Assembly (NCBI GenBank): GCA_965249455.1
Contig: OZ252236.1
Span: 744,001 to 808,000, forward strand
Reading direction: 5' to 3'
Length of the DNA stretch: 64,000 nt
From: Jiulongibacter sp024742395
Lineage (GTDB): Bacteria > Bacteroidota > Bacteroidia > Cytophagales > Spirosomataceae
This document shows, piece by piece, positions 8,404-16,353 of this stretch. The position numbers and the translations under genes were made by a program. A model generated the notes under the pieces. It searched no databases. It had not been told where the DNA came from and saw only the letters and a program-made list of their open reading frames with translations. Every line of letters starts with the position of its first letter. Positions within the stretch are counted from its first letter, which is position 1.

Positions 8404-9359
8404 AAACCGCGATAATAACAGGTGTAACAGGACAGGATGGAGCTTATTTGAGTTTATTACTATTGAACAAAGGATATACAGTTATTGGTCTGACTCGTAG
8501 CTATAATAGTATTAATTCATTTGGTCTAGAATATTTAAAAGTAAGGGATAAAATTTTACTTGAAGAATGTGATCTTACAGACATTTCCCAAATAATAAAA
8601 ATACTAAAAAAATATAATCCAATTGAGGTTTATAATTTATCTGCTCAAAGTTCTGTCTCAAACTCTTTTAATCAACCAATAGGCACTGTTCAATATAATA
8701 TTATTTCAGTATTGAACCAACTTGAAGCAATTAAACTCGTTGATAAAACGATAAAATTTTATCAAGCTTCAAGTAGCGAAATGTATGGTATGGTAAATCA
8801 GCTGCCAATTACTGAAGAGAGTGTCTTACACCCTCTTAGTCCTTATGCTATTTCCAAAGCCGCAGCACATTGGCTATGTGTAAATTATCGAGAATCATAT
8901 GGATTGTTCATTTGTTGTGGAATTCTTTTTAACCATGAGTCATATCTTAGGAGTGATAATTTCTTTTTGAAAAAAATTATCAAACAAGCCATTAATATAA
9001 AAATGGGAAGACAAAAAGAATTAAAAGTTGGTAATATTGATATTAAAAGAGACTTTGGATACGCTCCTAAATATGTAGAAGCAATGTACTTGATGATGCA
9101 ACATGAGTTGGCTTCGGATTATCTTATTTGCTCAGGCAAATCAAGGACGCTTCGAAGTATAATTGAAAAGGTTTTCGCTTATTTAGATATCAGCTTTGAT
9201 AAAATTGTAATTGATCCAAGATTGTATAGGCCTACAGATATTGAAGATATTTATGGAAGTAATTTTAAGGCTAAACAAACATTAAATTGGGATTACGATG
9301 GGGATTTTGAACTGATTTTGGAAGGTTTAATTAATGAGGAGAGAAAGAACACTTTGTAA
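8400..9359 (+). CDS. Short GDP-mannose 4,6-dehydratase-like SDR enzyme
   Basis: 319 residues, extended short-chain dehydrogenase. Visible are the NAD(P) motif ITGVTGQDGAYL (6-17), the active-site S-S-E in ASSSEMYG (S126, E127) and Y149-x3-K153. The GMD-like segment NYRESYGLFICCGILFNHES is kept. It is about 45 residues shorter than the gmd product at 19133. It lacks the arginine-rich RRASLFNT loop and the RGETFVTRK loop that in GMD help bind cofactor and form the tetramer, so a different nucleotide sugar (for example GDP-heptose, or a 4-keto-reductase role) is possible. ATGA overlap with the upstream GT4 gene. Confidence 0.75.
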   Translation: MKTAIITGVTGQDGAYLSLLLLNKGYTVIGLTRSYNSINSFGLEYLKVRDKILLEECDLTDISQIIKILKKYNPIEVYNLSAQSSVSNSFNQPIGTVQYNIISVLNQLEAIKLVDKTIKFYQASSSEMYGMVNQLPITEESVLHPLSPYAISKAAAHWLCVNYRESYGLFICCGILFNHESYLRSDNFFLKKIIKQAINIKMGRQKELKVGNIDIKRDFGYAPKYVEAMYLMMQHELASDYLICSGKSRTLRSIIEKVFAYLDISFDKIVIDPRLYRPTDIEDIYGSNFKAKQTLNWDYDGDFELILEGLINEERKNTL

Positions 9360-9386
9360 AACATTTACTACTAAATTCCTTTTAAA

Positions 9387-10529
9387 TTGAAAATAGCAAT
9401 TGTACATGACGACCTAATGCGTAGGGGAGGAGGAGAACAAGTAGCCTTGAGTTTTCATCAGGCTTTTCCTGAAGCACCTATTTATACATCTGTGTATAAC
9501 CCAGAGTTGACTTATCCTGAGTTTAAAACAGCTAATATTATCACATCTTGGTATCAAAGAATAGCCAAAACAGAGAAAATGATGAAATGGCTATTTCTAC
9601 CTTTTGGATTAATGGCGATGAAGTCTTTTAAGATTGATGATGATTTCGATGTAGTCCTTGTATCAACAACTTACAGTGGTAAGTATATAAAAGTTCCAAA
9701 GAATGCACTAATGATTACCTATTGTTATACCCCGTTTAGGCTTGCATGGAATCCAGAGTCGTATTCAGAATATAATAAATCTAAAGGAATTGCAAGGTTT
9801 ATTTTTAATAGAGTCGTTCGATTTTTAAGGTCGGTAGATAGAAATGCTGGAAGAAGAGTGGATTTCTTTCTTGCAATGACTGAAGAAACGAGAGGTAGAC
9901 TTGCCCACGCATATCAACCCAAAAATCCTATTCAAATTATTCCGCCACCTGTAAACTTTGATAACTATCACATTTCAAATAAGATTGGTGATTATTATCT
10001 TTTAGTATCAAGACTTGAATTTTATAAGAGGGTTGATTTAGCAATAAAGGCATTTAATAAATTAGGGTTGAGATTAATAATTGTAGGCAGGGGTTCCAAA
10101 AAGCAAGAATTGGTGAGTATGGCAAACGGAAATATTGAATTTAAAGAGGGACTTGATAGCGATGAACTCTCTAAATTGTATTCCGAATGTAAAGCTTTTA
10201 TTTTTCCTCAACACGAAGATTATGGTATTACACCTTTAGAGGCAAATGCTTCGGGTAGACCTGTTATTGCATATGGGAAAGGTGGGGTTTTAGAGACAAT
10301 GATTCCTTACAAAGATGATCCAAGAAAGGCTACAGCTGTTTTTTTTCACGAACAAAATGTTAATAGTCTAATTTTAGCTGTAAAAAAAACAGAGGCTTTA
10401 AGTTTTGATTCAGATTTTATTAGAAATAATGCTCTAAGATTTACTAAGGAGCTATTTATTGAAAAGATAAGGGATTTTGTTTTTTTAAAGTATCACGACA
10501 GTTTAAAAAAAAGAATGGGAGGTAAGTGA
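9387..10529 (+). CDS. GT4-family glycosyltransferase (WbaZ-like)
   Basis: 380 residues. The N-terminal IVHDDLMRRGGGEQV and the SVYNPE segment resemble the WbaZ/mannosyltransferase branch of GT4. The C-terminal donor domain has FPQHEDYGITPLEANASGRP (about residues 271-290) with the E-x7-E pattern, then AYGKGGVLETM. It likely adds one residue of the repeat unit. Start TTG at 9387, which places the family-typical MKIAIVHDDLM at the N-terminus; no ATG is available near. It is the last gene of the plus-strand glycan operon before the IS3 element. Confidence 0.85.
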   Translation: MKIAIVHDDLMRRGGGEQVALSFHQAFPEAPIYTSVYNPELTYPEFKTANIITSWYQRIAKTEKMMKWLFLPFGLMAMKSFKIDDDFDVVLVSTTYSGKYIKVPKNALMITYCYTPFRLAWNPESYSEYNKSKGIARFIFNRVVRFLRSVDRNAGRRVDFFLAMTEETRGRLAHAYQPKNPIQIIPPPVNFDNYHISNKIGDYYLLVSRLEFYKRVDLAIKAFNKLGLRLIIVGRGSKKQELVSMANGNIEFKEGLDSDELSKLYSECKAFIFPQHEDYGITPLEANASGRPVIAYGKGGVLETMIPYKDDPRKATAVFFHEQNVNSLILAVKKTEALSFDSDFIRNNALRFTKELFIEKIRDFVFLKYHDSLKKRMGGK

Positions 10530-10538
10530 AAATCAATT

Positions 10539-10584
10539 TGACGTCTCTCCAATAATGTAGCCTTCCCATTTTTGTAGCCTTCCC
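10539..10584 (+). repeat. Left-end 12-bp iterons of the IS3 element
   Basis: Three units with 17-bp period: TGACGTCTCTCC (10539), TGTAGCCTTCCC (10556) and TGTAGCCTTCCC (10573). A further inner similarity, TCGGACAGT at 10591, mirrors TCAGACAGT at the right end. Confidence 0.85.
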
Positions 10585-10633
10585 TAAAAATCGGACAGTT
10601 TAAAATAGAAAAACTAACTAAATTTAAACTGTT

Positions 10634-10900
10634 ATGAAGAGAACTAAGTTTACAGAAAGTCAAATTATAAAGGCCATCAAGGAGAATGAGAATGGCCGAT
10701 CAGCAGAAGGAATCAGTAGGGAACTGGGCATTAATAAGGCTACATTTTATAATTGGCGAAAGAAATATTCTGGAATGGAATCAAGCCAGTTAAAGCGATT
10801 AAAGGAGCTGGAGGAAGAGAATCGGAAGCTCAAGCAGATGTATGCTGAGTTAAGTCTTGATAACGTCATGCTAAAAGATGTTTTATCAAAAAAGTGGTAG
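10634..10900 (+). CDS. IS3-family transposase OrfA
   Basis: 88 residues. A helix-turn-helix of the transposase_8 type spans about residues 5-50 (FTESQIIKAIKENENGRSA, then ISRELGINKATFYNWRKKY). It is followed by a leucine-zipper-like helix (LKRLKELEEENRKLKQMYAE) that multimerises OrfA and OrfAB. It binds the element's ends. The frame ends in TAG at 10898, just after an A-AAA-AAG slippery site, so ribosomes can shift into orfB to make the OrfAB transposase. Length is normal for the family and the gene appears intact. Confidence 0.93.
   Translation: MKRTKFTESQIIKAIKENENGRSAEGISRELGINKATFYNWRKKYSGMESSQLKRLKELEEENRKLKQMYAELSLDNVMLKDVLSKKW
10888..10894 (+). promoter_or_regulatory. Programmed -1 ribosomal frameshift heptamer
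   Basis: The heptamer A-AAA-AAG lies in the orfA zero frame (codons TCA AAA AAG TGG TAG). Slipping back one base enters the orfB frame, whose open frame overlaps here. This is the classical IS3-family arrangement for making the OrfAB fusion. Confidence 0.82.
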
Positions 10901-11763
10901 GCCCTGAGCGAAAAAGAGAAGTTGTATCTTATCTGCAGGCATCATTTAAAGTCAGTATCAAGAGGGGTTGTAAAGTCATCAATCTGCATCGTTCCATGTG
11001 GTATTACGAATCGAAGAAAGATGATACACTAGTTATTGAAAAACTGAATGAACTTGCTGAAAAGTTACCAACCAGAGGTTTTGATGAATACTATGGAAGA
11101 ATTCGTCATCAGGACTTAAAGTGGAACAGAAAACGTGTTTTAAGGGTCTACAGGGAGATGAAATTAGGCCTTCGTCGCAAACGGAAGCGAAGACTCCCAG
11201 GACGTATCAAGGAGCCTTTAAAAAGGCCTGTAGAATTAAATAAGACATGGAGCATGGACTTCATGAGTGATTCACTCTCGGATGGACGTAGGGTGCGAAT
11301 CTTTAATGTGATTGACGATTGTAACAGAGAAGCTTTAGCAATTGAATGTGGAGTAGGATTTCCTGCTCAGAGAGTAATCAGAGTATTGAGCCAATTGGAG
11401 GAAGAACTTGGTTTGCCTGAAAAAATTAGAGTTGATAATGGTCCAGAATTTACCTCTCATAAATTCCAAAAGTGGTGTAAAACAAAAGGAGTATGTATTC
11501 AATTCATTCAACCTGGGAAACCTATGCAGAATGGATTCATTGAAAGATTTAACAGATTCTTCAGGGAGGATATTCTAGATGCCTATTGGTTTGAAGACCT
11601 TGAGCAGTTAAGAATTCTGTCAGAAAAGTGGAGAATGGATTATAATCATAACCACCCACATAAATCCCTTGGGGGTAAGGCCCCAAACCAATTCAAAAAT
11701 CGCTTTCCTCAGGAGCTAGCTCCTGAGGAAAAAGGAGATATGAATCTTTATTTGTTAATTTAA
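10894..11763 (+). CDS. IS3-family transposase OrfB (DDE integrase domain)
   Basis: 289 residues beginning at GTG 10894 inside the overlap with orfA. An HTH_21-like N-terminal region is followed by an rve-type integrase core with the catalytic triad D122 (in WSMDFMSD), D181 (in RVDNGPEF) and E217 (in NGFIERFN). The D-to-E spacing is 35 residues, as expected for IS3. It is most likely produced as an OrfAB fusion through the slippery heptamer. No stop or frameshift inside, so the element could be active if its ends are functional. Confidence 0.93.
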   Translation: MVGPERKREVVSYLQASFKVSIKRGCKVINLHRSMWYYESKKDDTLVIEKLNELAEKLPTRGFDEYYGRIRHQDLKWNRKRVLRVYREMKLGLRRKRKRRLPGRIKEPLKRPVELNKTWSMDFMSDSLSDGRRVRIFNVIDDCNREALAIECGVGFPAQRVIRVLSQLEEELGLPEKIRVDNGPEFTSHKFQKWCKTKGVCIQFIQPGKPMQNGFIERFNRFFREDILDAYWFEDLEQLRILSEKWRMDYNHNHPHKSLGGKAPNQFKNRFPQELAPEEKGDMNLYLLI

Positions 11764-11779
11764 ACACTGTCTGATAAAT

Positions 11780-11880
11780 GGGAAGGCTACATTTTTAGGG
11801 AAGGCTACATTTATGGGAAGGGGTCATTTTTTTGGGAGGGTTACATAAAAGGAAAGTCTACATTAACTGGGAAGAGGTCA
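11780..11880 (-). repeat. Right-end array of six 12-bp iterons
   Basis: Read on the minus strand from the outside in, the units are TGACCTCTTCCC, TGTAGACTTTCC, TGTAACCCTCCC, TGACCCCTTCCC, TGTAGCCTTCCC and TGTAGCCTTCCC. Their period is 17-19 bp, with A/T-only or nearly A/T-only spacers of 5-7 bp. The order TGAC-TGTA-TGTA occurs twice. Confidence 0.85.
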
Positions 11881-11939
11881 ATCATATTTCCTTTTTTCTA
11901 TGGTATTAAATGCAAGCAAAGGTAAATGTTATAAAATGA

Positions 11940-13310
11940 TTACTGTCCTTTACCTTGTACCATAATTTTAGCAGTAAGAATAACTAACCATATATCTGTT
12001 TTCAATGAATTATTATTTAAATGTAATAAGTCATATCTCATTCTTTTTACCATTTCCTCTGGGGTTTCTGCATAGCCATAATTAATTTGACCAAAAGAAG
12101 TTACCCCAGGCTTTATTGCTAAAAGTCTTTGAAATTCTGGTGCTAACTTTAATACTGCATCATTATAGCTTGGAATACCTGGTCTTGGCCCTACAATAGA
12201 CATTTCACCCTTCAAAACGTTTAAAAATTGAGGAATTTCGTCTATTCTTGTTTTCCTCATTATCTTACCCCATTTCGTAACTCGCATATCATTTCCCTCA
12301 GTTAAAACAATTTTTTTACTCAAGCTTGCTTCATTGGTCATGCTCCTAAATTTGTACATCATAAATTTTTTCCCCCACAGGCCAACTCTTTCAGATTTAT
12401 AAAAGACAGGACCGGGTGAGGTAAGCTTTGTAACTATTGCGAAAATTAGAAAAAGTGGTGCACCGAGTATCATAATACTAGATGAGAAGATTAAATCAAA
12501 AGCTCTTTTTACTAACAAAGCCTGCTGGTCTGTGTAAGGGTTCGATGAAACATTTATTATTGGTAAAGGACCATGATATTCAACTGATAAGCCATTTTTA
12601 GCAAAGGATCTATAATCCATTAATACCTTTATACTTACATTGTAATGTTTACAAAGATTTGTGATTTTCTCCAAAGTTTTATTCTCAAGGTATGGCATGC
12701 AACAATAAATATAATGCAAGTCATCCTCAGAAATATTTTTTTCAAGATTGATAAAAAAATCTTCATCAAAATAATTTGAATCACCTAAATAGCCCTTAAA
12801 TACATATCCCATTTCGGGATGTTGATTATAATAGTTCACTATTAAAGGTGATAATTCGCCATAGCCGACAACAACATAATTCCTGACGTTAAAACCCTTT
12901 CTTCTTAAATATCTAAGGAATATTACACCAACAATTCTTAATAATGATCCAAGAACAGCAGCTAATAAATAGGTTAAGGTTAAACTAATTTTGGTAGAGA
13001 AAATGCCGTTAGAAATAACCCATATAATTGCAATTAAAGAAGCATGAATTAGCAAAAGCAAATAAAAATTGTATAAGAGTTTCGAAATATTAAAAGAAAT
13101 TCTTGGTTCTCGATATGGTTTCCTAATTAACAATAATAAAAACCAAATTGCGTTAAATAACCAAAATAGTATTGTTTGATTATTGGAAAAAAACACCTCT
13201 TCACTTTCTTTTTGTAAATAGAAAGTAATAACAAAAGCAACATTTATTATTAGTGTATCAGCTAGAATGCTGGATAGTAAAAAATATGATGATCGTCTTT
13301 TTCTTTTCAT
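11940..13310 (-). CDS. Polyprenyl-phosphate sugar-1-phosphate transferase (initiating enzyme)
   Basis: 456 residues. Four or five N-terminal membrane helices and a cytoplasmic CoA-binding-like middle domain (about 140-250) precede a C-terminal bacterial sugar transferase domain from about residue 265. Motifs there are KRAFDLIFSSS, SPGPVFYKSERVG, MYKFRSM, KTRIDEIPQFLNVLKGEMS and VGPRPGIP. This is the WbaP/WcaJ-like family that transfers a sugar-1-phosphate from a nucleotide sugar to undecaprenyl phosphate, the first step of repeat-unit assembly. It is the last gene of a four-gene minus-strand operon with two Wzi-like genes. The sugar is unknown. Confidence 0.9.
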   Translation of the reverse strand: MKRKRRSSYFLLSSILADTLIINVAFVITFYLQKESEEVFFSNNQTILFWLFNAIWFLLLLIRKPYREPRISFNISKLLYNFYLLLLIHASLIAIIWVISNGIFSTKISLTLTYLLAAVLGSLLRIVGVIFLRYLRRKGFNVRNYVVVGYGELSPLIVNYYNQHPEMGYVFKGYLGDSNYFDEDFFINLEKNISEDDLHYIYCCMPYLENKTLEKITNLCKHYNVSIKVLMDYRSFAKNGLSVEYHGPLPIINVSSNPYTDQQALLVKRAFDLIFSSSIMILGAPLFLIFAIVTKLTSPGPVFYKSERVGLWGKKFMMYKFRSMTNEASLSKKIVLTEGNDMRVTKWGKIMRKTRIDEIPQFLNVLKGEMSIVGPRPGIPSYNDAVLKLAPEFQRLLAIKPGVTSFGQINYGYAETPEEMVKRMRYDLLHLNNNSLKTDIWLVILTAKIMVQGKGQ

Positions 13311-13380
13311 GCCTATTCTAATTATTGGTTTTAAAGATACGATGAGCTTTTTTGTTAATATATATATTTTTATTTTTTGG

Positions 13381-14901
13381 TTAGAATTTTTTCAGAAGGA
13401 CAAACTTAACTCCTAGGTTTTTTTCATAGATACCAGGACTGTCATAGCCTATTTGAGTTCCAAGCAGAGTTTTTAAAGACTTGATAAAGTATTGGTGCTC
13501 CATAAGCATGGATTTCTGTCTTATGGGTTTTGCAAATGGGAAAGTATAAGTTCCAAGGTTATTGGAAATGCTATATTTGACCTTTATTTTGTGATTGTAA
13601 ACAAAAGTCTGGCTTGCAATATATATTGCACTAACACGATTATTGTTTGTATAAAAAAAAGTTGGTAATTCTGTAATTACATTTACCTGATATTGTGGTA
13701 AGGTCTTATTTATTGCCAATCTTGATGGGATAAAACTCGTACCTAGAGTGTTTCCTTTATATGACCAGCCATCAAGAAATTGTGCATTGTTAAAGTAATT
13801 ATCAGTCCCTCTTAAATAGTTATTATTTTGTTCTGGTCCCAAGGCCCCTCCTTGGTTACGTGAATTGAAAAACTCAAATGTAAGATTGTTTATGCCAAAA
13901 AAAGCTTTTGAAGTCTTAGGGAAGTTAATACTTATTCCAGATAGCCCATCATCTAAATTTGATAAATAGAAAAGTGAGCCATCGTCATAGATATTTTGTC
14001 TATAAAACAATATGGTAGTTCCATTTATTTGAAATCTTAATCCTACATCAATAGAGCCTAAATGATTACCAACTCTATTTGTCAGGTCTTGATACGTGTA
14101 TAGACTATCGGGCAGACTGTATTGTCTATTTAAAGAAAGTCCTGTAGAAACAAAAAGAAAGTCTTTTAATGAACTAGGGAATTTTCCATTTACAGCGAAA
14201 ATGTGACTTGGAATATTATTTATTTTTCCACCCCATTGAACGTTGTGATTTAAGCCAGTGTAAAAGTTAAAACGCCAAGTCGGCTTACCAATTGAAACAT
14301 AGAGCCATTTTTGATGAAGAAATGATTCTTTTGTGTAGTACTGATCTCCAAACCAACCGTGGCTAAGTCCGGCCTTAATTCCAAGTATTTTATTTTTGAA
14401 TAAATAGTGATAGTTTGGGATAATTAAAGAAACTTTGGGTATTGGAATAGTGTTTTGGGAGTTTATTAAATGTCCAGAGGAATTGGTCGAATCAGAAATT
14501 CCAAAGAAGTCTCTTCTTCTTCCTATCGTTAGTTCTAAATTTTTTAGCCTACCCTTAATATATATTTCTGGAGTGTATGACTTGGTTTCCCTCCCCAGAA
14601 TAACTCCGGTTGCAATGCCGTAACCCCAATCAAATGCTTTCAATCTCTTGTTTTGAAAATAAAGACTGTCAAAATCCTTCTTAATTTCAAGTTGGATCTG
14701 GAAACTTTGAGCTGAATCGGACGTCTGACCAAAATTATTAGCACGAAGCCAAAAAGGGTTGTTTCTTCCAGTGGCTAAGTTTGACACAATTTTAAGATGT
14801 GTACTAGGTTTTTTTAAAATTGTTTGTGAAATAAGAGACTCCGGTTTCAATAGAAGTAATAGAATTGAACAAATCAAAAACGAGGAATACTTCTTTTTCA
14901 T
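13381..14901 (-). CDS. Wzi-family outer-membrane capsule/EPS assembly protein (copy 1)
   Basis: 506 residues. A signal peptide (about 1-25, ending SLISQ) is followed by a beta-barrel-like chain rich in alternating aromatic residues and ending in phenylalanine (VLLKKF), as for outer-membrane barrels. The features RNNPFWLRANNFG, IGRRRDFFG and AGLSHGWFGDQ match the capsule assembly Wzi family found next to EPS genes in Bacteroidota. Wzi anchors capsular polysaccharide at the cell surface in enterobacteria. Its start overlaps the stop of the upstream paralogue (ATGA), so the two are made together. Confidence 0.82.
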   Translation of the reverse strand: MKKKYSSFLICSILLLLLKPESLISQTILKKPSTHLKIVSNLATGRNNPFWLRANNFGQTSDSAQSFQIQLEIKKDFDSLYFQNKRLKAFDWGYGIATGVILGRETKSYTPEIYIKGRLKNLELTIGRRRDFFGISDSTNSSGHLINSQNTIPIPKVSLIIPNYHYLFKNKILGIKAGLSHGWFGDQYYTKESFLHQKWLYVSIGKPTWRFNFYTGLNHNVQWGGKINNIPSHIFAVNGKFPSSLKDFLFVSTGLSLNRQYSLPDSLYTYQDLTNRVGNHLGSIDVGLRFQINGTTILFYRQNIYDDGSLFYLSNLDDGLSGISINFPKTSKAFFGINNLTFEFFNSRNQGGALGPEQNNNYLRGTDNYFNNAQFLDGWSYKGNTLGTSFIPSRLAINKTLPQYQVNVITELPTFFYTNNNRVSAIYIASQTFVYNHKIKVKYSISNNLGTYTFPFAKPIRQKSMLMEHQYFIKSLKTLLGTQIGYDSPGIYEKNLGVKFVLLKKF

Positions 14902-16352
14902 AGAATCAACTTTAAATAAGACAAATTTGCCCCCAAAGAATTGGCGAATAGCTCACCATGGTCAAATGCTATAGAAAACTCAATTATATTAGTCTTTTTA
15001 AAGTGAGTTTTGCTTTTTATTAAATGCGAAAATTGTATATAGTTGGTTTGGTTTTCTAATATTGGAACTCGATTGACAAGAATACCTGAATTTCTCGAGA
15101 AAAGAGTTTTTATCTCCAAAAGGTTATGTTCATTATAATTAAACAATGCGGATAAATGAAATGCCGAAATCCTGTTGTTATTTATAAACAAACCATTATT
15201 TGGAAGATAAGCTTTGGTGCTTAATTCATTTGTAATTAAGGGTGTGCCTATTACATTATCATTGTAGGTCCACCCTTTTGAATAGAGATCATGGATGAAG
15301 TAATTTTCAAGTTCCCATGCGACTATTTTTGTAAATAGTATAGGTGATTTTCCTTGATTCTTGCTGAAAAAATACTCTAAATTAATCTTTTTTAAACTAA
15401 ATGTTTTTTCTTTTTCTTTAAGTTCAACACTCAATCCATTAAGGCCGTCTTTTATATTTGCTAACCTTAGCAAGGCACCTCCTTGTTCATATAAGCTTTG
15501 CCTATAGAAAAAAAGGGAGAATTGATTTGCTGTAATATTGAAACCCAAATCTACCGTTCCTAATTGATTACCAACTCTATTTAAAGCGTCTTGAGTAGTG
15601 AATGTTTCAGAAGCTCTTTTACTTATATTTTTTAATGGTAGGATTGAATAAAACAATGCATAAAAATTGTTTGGGTATTGAATGTTCTCCTCAATATTAT
15701 ATCCTCCCCATTGGACTTGATGGTTTAAACCTGCTATAAATTCAATAGGTTTAAGTCGAACCTTTGCATATAGAAATTTTTGGTGTAGATAAAATGATTC
15801 AACTTTACCTTGTGTACCAAAAAAACCATGAGAAATTCCCCATTTATAGGATATATTTTTACTCCCCAAAACAGAAACATATTTAGGAAAGCCGATCTGA
15901 AACTTTGGAATTGGAATTGCATTCCCAGACCAGATATATGATCCTGATGATAAAACGGAATCTACAAGCCCAAAGATTTCCTTTCTTCGTCCAATATAAG
16001 ATTCAAGATTTTTAAATCTTGCACTTAGATAACACTCTATCACTTTGACCTTATTTTCCTTCGAATTGTTGCCAATAATTCTCAAGCCATATCCGAGACC
16101 GGAATTAATTAATTCTTCTTTCGAATTGTATAAGCTATCATAATTATGCTTTAAGTCGAATTGAATTTGACCAATAGGGGAAGTAAGCGGAATTTCGCCA
16201 TACTTATTTGATCTTAACCAAAATGGTATACTTTCATTGGTCGAGCCAATAGCAGAAAGTCCAATGGAGATACTGTTATTTTTAAGTATATTTTGACTTA
16301 AACAGTCTTCTGAAAATATCAAAAGAACAAGTAGAATTAATAACGTTCTCAT
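14898..16352 (-). CDS. Wzi-family outer-membrane capsule/EPS assembly protein (copy 2)
   Basis: 484 residues with a signal peptide (ending CLSQ, about 1-19). It shares motifs with the next gene: ESIPFWLRSNKYGEIP, IGRRKEIFGLVDS, KWGISHGFFGTQGK, FIAGLNHQVQWGG, and the RVGNQLGTVDLGF segment. The two are diverged tandem paralogues. Start ATG at 16352, 1 bp after the stop of the T9SS type B gene. Two adjacent copies may form a hetero-oligomer or recognise different polymers; the sequence does not decide this. Confidence 0.82.
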   Translation of the reverse strand: MRTLLILLVLLIFSEDCLSQNILKNNSISIGLSAIGSTNESIPFWLRSNKYGEIPLTSPIGQIQFDLKHNYDSLYNSKEELINSGLGYGLRIIGNNSKENKVKVIECYLSARFKNLESYIGRRKEIFGLVDSVLSSGSYIWSGNAIPIPKFQIGFPKYVSVLGSKNISYKWGISHGFFGTQGKVESFYLHQKFLYAKVRLKPIEFIAGLNHQVQWGGYNIEENIQYPNNFYALFYSILPLKNISKRASETFTTQDALNRVGNQLGTVDLGFNITANQFSLFFYRQSLYEQGGALLRLANIKDGLNGLSVELKEKEKTFSLKKINLEYFFSKNQGKSPILFTKIVAWELENYFIHDLYSKGWTYNDNVIGTPLITNELSTKAYLPNNGLFINNNRISAFHLSALFNYNEHNLLEIKTLFSRNSGILVNRVPILENQTNYIQFSHLIKSKTHFKKTNIIEFSIAFDHGELFANSLGANLSYLKLIL

Positions 16353-16353
16353 G

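Larger units (their letters stand above)
10539..11880 (+). mobile_element. IS3-family insertion sequence with iterated end repeats
   Basis: Contains orfA and orfB with a -1 slippery site. Both ends carry 12-bp units in inverted orientation: three at the left (10539, 10556, 10573) and six at the right (11780, 11798, 11815, 11834, 11851, 11869). The outermost units begin TGAC, giving TG...CA ends. The three outer right units (11834-11880) repeat the same TGAC-TGTA-TGTA order in diverged form, so the active element may end at 11826 and the rest may be a relic of an older copy. No convincing target duplication is visible (left flank ...AATT, right flank ATCA...). It separates two convergent glycan operons and breaks no recognisable gene. 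Confidence 0.82.

Noticed and set aside
10539..11880. The 12-bp repeats as replication-origin iterons
   Set aside because: They lie symmetrically at the ends of an IS3 element in inverted orientation, with no replication initiator gene nearby.
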